A model generated the notes under the pieces. That model had not been told where the DNA came from. It did no database searches and saw only the letters and a program-made list of their open reading frames with translations. Positions 7,020 to 9,888 of a stretch of 9,888 nucleotides of DNA are shown one piece after another; within the stretch, counting starts at the first letter, position 1, and each line of letters opens with the position of its first letter. Made by a program: the position numbers and the translations under genes. Source of the DNA: PBB1 sp046154125 (GTDB lineage Bacteria; Pseudomonadota; Gammaproteobacteria; Burkholderiales; Burkholderiaceae_C); assembly GCA_046154125.1 (NCBI GenBank), contig JBJXEJ010000079.1, positions 1 to 9,888 on the forward strand, given 5' to 3'.

Positions 7020-8375
7020 TCAGATTTTCGGAAGGTCGATGCACACGGTGGTGCCTTCGCCAGGGTGGCTGTCGATCTTCAGCGAACCTCCCAGCCCTTC
7101 GACGATGCGCTTGGCCAGCGGCAAACCCAGGCCCAGGCCTTGCGGTTTGGTGGTGAAGAACGGTCGGAATATCTGCGCAAGCACGTCCGGAGACATGCCA
7201 GCGCCGCCGTCCTTGACCTCGATGCGGACCAGCCGCTTATCGGTCTCGCGCACGCTCACGTCACATCGCTGTCCCGCGGGCATGGCCTCGGCCGCGTTGG
7301 CGAGCAGGCTGTCGAACACCTGCTGCAACAAATGCGTGTCGGCTTGAATCACTGCCTCAGGCGTGTGACTTTCCATTGCCAGGACCTTGCGTGCGCGCTG
7401 GAAGGTGTCGCGGTGATCCGCGACGCAGTTTCGCAGCAGGTTCACGACATCGACAGGCCGACTCGCGGGCAGGCCCTGGTTGGACAGGCGCAGCAGTTCG
7501 GTCACGCGCGCAGAAATGCGATCCACCTCGCGGATGATGTCGCGCGCGCACTCGGCGCCGTGCTCCTCGGGCGATTCCAGGCTCAGCTCGGCGGACGACC
7601 GGATCGACGCCAGCGGATTGCGGATGTTGTGCGACACCGACGACGCCAGTTCGCCCAGAGCGGCCACGGTGCCGGCCTCCAGCAACTTGGCGTGTTGTGC
7701 GCGCATCGTGCGGTCGGCGCGCCGGATGAGCCAGAAGAGGCTCACGAACAACGCGACTGCGCCGCCCAGCGCGGCCAGGGCGACCTGCCGTTCACCGGCT
7801 TCGATGGCCTCCGTGAGTGCGAGCGGGCTCTTGTAGACCTCGACGACGCCAGCGACTTGCCGGGTGTCAGGGTCGACCACGGGGATGTAGATTTCGGCGA
7901 AGAACGCTGCCGTCTGCGCCAGACCGACGTACTCACCCTTAGGCTTCGTGCCGGGGTCGATGCGTCCCCACTCGACCATCAACCTGCCTGCGACCGCCCC
8001 ATCGAGCTCATCGTTGTCGTTGAAGTGCTTTCCGCGAACTTCCGGATCTGTCGACCAGATTGCGGTGCGGTCGATTCCATAGACGTTGACGCGCAGAACG
8101 TCACGCATGCCGGCGAGCTGGTCGAGCGTGCTCTTGAATCGCTTGCGCAGGTCCGGATCGTCCAGATGCGACAGGTAATCGATGGATTTGTCCGATCGCA
8201 GAATGTGCTGCACGAACTCCTGCGTCACCGCGGCCTCTCGCTGGAACAGTTGATCGGTCAGGAAGCGCGAGATCACCCATGCATTGGCGCAGGCCACAAG
8301 GACGATGACCACGGCACTCAGCCCGGCGAACCAGCGCAGCAACTTAAAAGGGGCGGGCTGAGGCGTGGTTGCCAT
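7020..8375 (-). CDS. Membrane-bound sensor histidine kinase
   Basis: The 451-residue protein has a first membrane helix at about residues 14-34, an extracytoplasmic sensor region of about 160 residues (with the Cache-like WSTDPEVRGKHF and IPVVDPDTRQVAGVVEVYKS segments), and a second helix at about 197-218. A dimerisation/phosphotransfer domain follows with His249 in SVSHNIRNPLASIRSSAEL. The ATPase domain has the N box around DSLLANAAEAMP (355-366), G1 VKDGGAGMS (387-395) and G2 GLGLGLPLAKRI (413-424). It should phosphorylate the downstream NtrC-type regulator. The residue after His249 is Asn, where Glu or Asp is usual. I chose the ATG at 8375, just before the first helix; an in-frame ATG at 8486 would add a 37-residue Arg/Pro-rich tail and would lie upstream of the start point predicted from the sigma54-like promoter. 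The ligand is unknown. Confidence 0.93.
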   Translation of the reverse strand: MATTPQPAPFKLLRWFAGLSAVVIVLVACANAWVISRFLTDQLFQREAAVTQEFVQHILRSDKSIDYLSHLDDPDLRKRFKSTLDQLAGMRDVLRVNVYGIDRTAIWSTDPEVRGKHFNDNDELDGAVAGRLMVEWGRIDPGTKPKGEYVGLAQTAAFFAEIYIPVVDPDTRQVAGVVEVYKSPLALTEAIEAGERQVALAALGGAVALFVSLFWLIRRADRTMRAQHAKLLEAGTVAALGELASSVSHNIRNPLASIRSSAELSLESPEEHGAECARDIIREVDRISARVTELLRLSNQGLPASRPVDVVNLLRNCVADHRDTFQRARKVLAMESHTPEAVIQADTHLLQQVFDSLLANAAEAMPAGQRCDVSVRETDKRLVRIEVKDGGAGMSPDVLAQIFRPFFTTKPQGLGLGLPLAKRIVEGLGGSLKIDSHPGEGTTVCIDLPKI

Positions 8376-8455
8376 GGTTGCGGGGTGTTGGGGTCTCGGG
8401 AGCCGGGGCGGATTTGGGCGGGCGGTGATGGTACGCCGTCGCGCCCATGCGGCGA

Positions 8456-8465
8456 CTGACGTCAG
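8456..8465. repeat. 10-bp perfect palindrome CTGACGTCAG
   Basis: A perfect 10-bp palindrome lies directly downstream of the -12 half of the candidate sigma54 promoter, ending at the predicted start point. It could be an operator, or chance. Nothing else supports a function. Confidence 0.3.
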
Positions 8466-8466
8466 C

Positions 8467-8480
8467 GCAGGTGTCGTGCC
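8467..8480 (-). promoter_or_regulatory. Candidate sigma54 (-24/-12) promoter of the kinase-regulator operon
   Basis: Read on the minus strand, the sequence is GGCACGACACCTGC. It has the invariant GG, exactly ten bases and then GC, and the GGCACG half matches the -24 consensus perfectly. The -12 half is CTGC rather than TTGC, and the base before GG is G rather than T. Transcription would start near 8455, leaving a leader of about 80 bases before the ATG at 8375. The regulator encoded by this operon is itself a sigma54 activator, which fits autoregulation. Confidence 0.5.
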
Positions 8481-8531
8481 CGGCACCTGAAACGTGTCAA
8501 ATCAACGACTTGAGCCGGAACGAGACGAATG

Positions 8532-8579
8532 ATTGGGGCATTTGGCGCAGGAGGGGTGGGTGAATTGCCCCATTTGGCG
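8532..8579. repeat. Two 16-bp repeats spaced 32 bp apart, candidate activator-binding sites
   Basis: ATTGGGGCATTTGGCG (8532-8547) recurs as ATTGCCCCATTTGGCG (8564-8579), 13 of 16 bases identical, with a start-to-start distance of 32 bp, about three helical turns. Within them, TGGGGCA and TGCCCCA are also inverted repeats of each other. They lie roughly 75-125 bases upstream of the start point expected from the sigma54-like element, the usual place for NtrC-type activator sites. Confidence 0.5.
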
Positions 8580-8588
8580 GATCCTCGA

Positions 8589-9563
8589 TCAGAACCTCCT
8601 GGCGAGCCGCACCGCCGCAGCCGAGCCGCCGCCCACGACCGCGCACCAGGCACGCAGCAGCACACCTGGTGTTGCGGTTCGATTCGACAGCGCCTCGTCA
8701 CGGTGGGCGCATTCGTCGGCCTGGCATTCAAGCAGCAGCTCGCGCAACTTCGCGTGCTCCGGCCGACCGTTCAGCCGGTCGATCTGCTGCTGGTAGTGCT
8801 GGTCGACAAAGGTCTCGACGGCCGCGATCGTGCCGTAGGCTGCGCGCGGGCCGCACAGCGCTGGCAGCGCGCCCGTCACGAACCCGGCGGCGCGCCACGG
8901 CACCAGCAGGCGGCTGCGCTGCGGCGCAGGCAAGACTTCGCAGATCAGGTCCAGGTGTCGCTGCTCGGTCTCCCGGTGGCGGCGCGCGAACTCGCGCACC
9001 CCGCGGTCGCGCGTCGCTGCAAGCATGCCGTGGTAGATCCACACCGCACCGGTTTCTCCGGCATGGTCCGAGCGCAGTTCGGCGATCAGGTCGGCGGGCA
9101 CGACGATCGGTGGGCGATGCAGCTTGTCGCTGGAAGCAGCACTCAGGGGCGGTATCGGATCCTGGCGCGCCGCGGGCTCCATCGACCGGGCCATGCGCTG
9201 CAGTGCCGGCCGCAGCCGCAGGAAACCGCGGTAGACCCGCTCCAGGACTGGAGTCACCCCCGGCAGCGAGCCGAGGCGCCCGAGCCAGCGCCATCCCGGC
9301 AGCGCTGTCCACAGCGCGACGAACGCCGCGGCGCCGCTCAGCACCTGGCCGTTGCCGCGTTGCACGTGGATTCGCGCAAGATACGCGGCGCGGTCGGCGC
9401 CGGGTGGCACCGGCGTACGCGCATCGCTGACATCGCTCCAGTGCAGCGTTTGCCGAGGCTTCAGTGAGCGGTAGACCGAAATCTCGCGCCGGCACAGTGG
9501 ACAGGCGCCGTCGTACAGCACGGTCAGCGATGCGCAGGCGTCTTCGGAATTGTCAGGTTGCAT
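8589..9563 (-). CDS. Fusion of DUF393 (DCC thiol-disulfide oxidoreductase-like) and Coq7-type diiron hydroxylase domains
   Basis: The 324-residue product joins two families. The N-terminal part (about 12-125) is DUF393-like, with LTVLYDGACPLCRREI and the CxxC C21/C24 typical of DCC-type thiol-disulfide oxidoreductase-like proteins. The C-terminal part (about 155-295) is a Coq7 demethoxyubiquinone hydroxylase domain. The six diiron ligands are E170 in DHAGE, E200 and H203 in ETEQRH, E250 in AAVETFVDQHY, and E284 and H287 in DECAH. Coq7 performs the C6 hydroxylation of ubiquinone synthesis at the inner membrane; usual bacterial Coq7 proteins are only a little over 200 residues and lack the extra domain. 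The linker (about 126-154) is Pro/Ala-rich. No other ubiquinone genes are nearby. I prefer the ATG at 9563; a GTG at 9590 in the same frame would add nine residues, and neither has a good Shine-Dalgarno. The gene may be a paralog rather than the housekeeping enzyme. Confidence 0.88.
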   Translation of the reverse strand: MQPDNSEDACASLTVLYDGACPLCRREISVYRSLKPRQTLHWSDVSDARTPVPPGADRAAYLARIHVQRGNGQVLSGAAAFVALWTALPGWRWLGRLGSLPGVTPVLERVYRGFLRLRPALQRMARSMEPAARQDPIPPLSAASSDKLHRPPIVVPADLIAELRSDHAGETGAVWIYHGMLAATRDRGVREFARRHRETEQRHLDLICEVLPAPQRSRLLVPWRAAGFVTGALPALCGPRAAYGTIAAVETFVDQHYQQQIDRLNGRPEHAKLRELLLECQADECAHRDEALSNRTATPGVLLRAWCAVVGGGSAAAVRLARRF

Positions 9564-9659
9564 CTCGTCGATGTTGCCAGCCGCGCCCACAACCTGCTGG
9601 CAGCGGGTTGATAGACATGGTTCATCCAGTGCGCCGCGTCGATCGGACCAGGGGTGCGA

Positions 9660-9888
9660 CTATTTCAGGAAGGCGAGCACCGGGTTGATCGAGCGCTGCG
9701 CCGCCTCTTCTTGCGGCAGGTGGCCGACGCCTGGCAGCGGAGCCAGCGTGGCATTCGCCATCGCCTTCAGATAGTCGGCCGAATTGGCGAACGGGATCAT
9801 TGCGTCCTTCTCGCCCCAGACCAGCAGCGTCGGCGCGCGGATGCTGCGCAGCAGCGGCAGCGGGTCGACCAGCGTGGTCTGTCGCATC
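9660..9888 (-). CDS. C-terminal end of an alpha/beta hydrolase (5' end outside window)
   Basis: The reading frame is open to the window edge and ends at a TAG at 9660-9662; about 76 codons are visible. The end shows the usual C-terminal part of alpha/beta hydrolases: IRAPTLLVWGEKDAMIPF, where the Asp of GEKD is the likely acid of the triad, and PGVGHLPQEE, whose His is the likely base. The nucleophile lies in the missing part. The substrate cannot be told. A gap of about 100 bp separates it from the DUF393-Coq7 gene on the same strand, so cotranscription is possible. Confidence 0.85.
   Translation of the reverse strand, partial: MRQTTLVDPLPLLRSIRAPTLLVWGEKDAMIPFANSADYLKAMANATLAPLPGVGHLPQEEAAQRSINPVLAFLK

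Larger units (their letters stand above)
8376..8588 (-). other. Non-coding upstream region of the kinase-regulator operon
   Basis: I see no convincing gene in these 213 bases, which separate the kinase start from the stop of the DUF393-Coq7 gene. The region is best read as the control region of the two-component operon. From the kinase outward it contains a leader of about 80 bases, the 10-bp palindrome CTGACGTCAG, a -24/-12-like element, a CAGGTG/CACCTG dyad, and two related 16-bp repeats. No clear terminator for the gene at 8589-9563 is visible, so some read-through into the kinase operon is possible. Confidence 0.65.

Noticed and set aside
6771..8459. 560-residue plus-strand open frame opposite the histidine kinase and receiver
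   Set aside because: The length comes from codon bias of the true minus-strand genes. The product has no domain pattern, whereas the minus strand encodes complete kinase and regulator motifs.
8376..8486. Longer histidine kinase starting at the ATG at 8486
   Set aside because: The added 37 residues are Arg/Pro-rich and unlike a kinase N-terminus, and the segment contains the candidate promoter and palindrome. The ATG at 8375 leads directly into the first membrane helix.
8529..9467. Plus-strand open frame opposite the DUF393-Coq7 gene, starting in the repeat region
   Set aside because: Its composition is shadow-like and it has no motif. The minus strand carries all Coq7 ligands.
9591..9659. 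Possible regulatory elements between the Coq7 fusion and the alpha/beta hydrolase
   Set aside because: I found no clear promoter, hairpin or ribosome binding site in these 69 bases.
1..9888. CRISPR array, tRNA, rRNA, insertion sequence or phage genes
   Set aside because: There are no repeat-spacer series, tRNA-like cloverleaf, transposase motifs or terminal inverted repeats. The composition looks even throughout.

Overview
The window is high-GC DNA, densely packed with genes, with little intergenic space and no sign of mobile DNA, tRNA, rRNA or CRISPR. The protein families and the GC-rich codon use suggest a betaproteobacterium, most likely in the Burkholderiales. This is inferred from family resemblance only, without any database search.

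Left part, plus strand (1-5567). The last codons of an unidentified protein (3-68) lead into a glutamate-synthase-like FMN/Fe-S subunit of the MgsC/GlxD type (79-1443). After a 76-bp gap comes a tightly spaced set of four genes: a ketopantoate-reductase-family oxidoreductase (1520-2458), an exported YncE/YVTN-type beta-propeller protein (2498-3586), a patatin-like hydrolase with a DUF3734-type C-terminus (3598-4788), and 3-hydroxybutyrate dehydrogenase (4785-5567). The last two overlap in an ATGA, so they are probably translationally coupled. A lipid or polyester hydrolase beside 3-hydroxybutyrate dehydrogenase fits a role in polyhydroxybutyrate or 3-hydroxybutyrate use. A perfect 9-bp stem hairpin separates this block from the convergent genes.

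Middle part, minus strand (5643-8375). This is a two-component system in which the histidine kinase is transcribed first and the NtrC-type sigma54-dependent response regulator follows 3 bp later. The 213-bp region upstream of the kinase holds a -24/-12-like element with exact GG-N10-GC spacing. About 50-110 bp further upstream lie two copies of a 16-bp repeat set 32 bp apart, close to three helical turns. This is the layout expected of a sigma54 promoter with tandem activator sites, possibly autoregulated. The kinase has Asn where the residue after the phosphorylated His is normally Glu or Asp, and the regulator carries GAFTDA instead of GAFTGA.

Right part, minus strand (8589-9888). A protein that fuses a DUF393 (DCC-type thiol-disulfide oxidoreductase-like) domain with its CxxC to a Coq7-type diiron demethoxyubiquinone hydroxylase domain with all six metal ligands is followed by the C-terminal end of an alpha/beta hydrolase that runs off the window. 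The fusion protein and the regulatory region of the two-component system are the parts most worth a second look.
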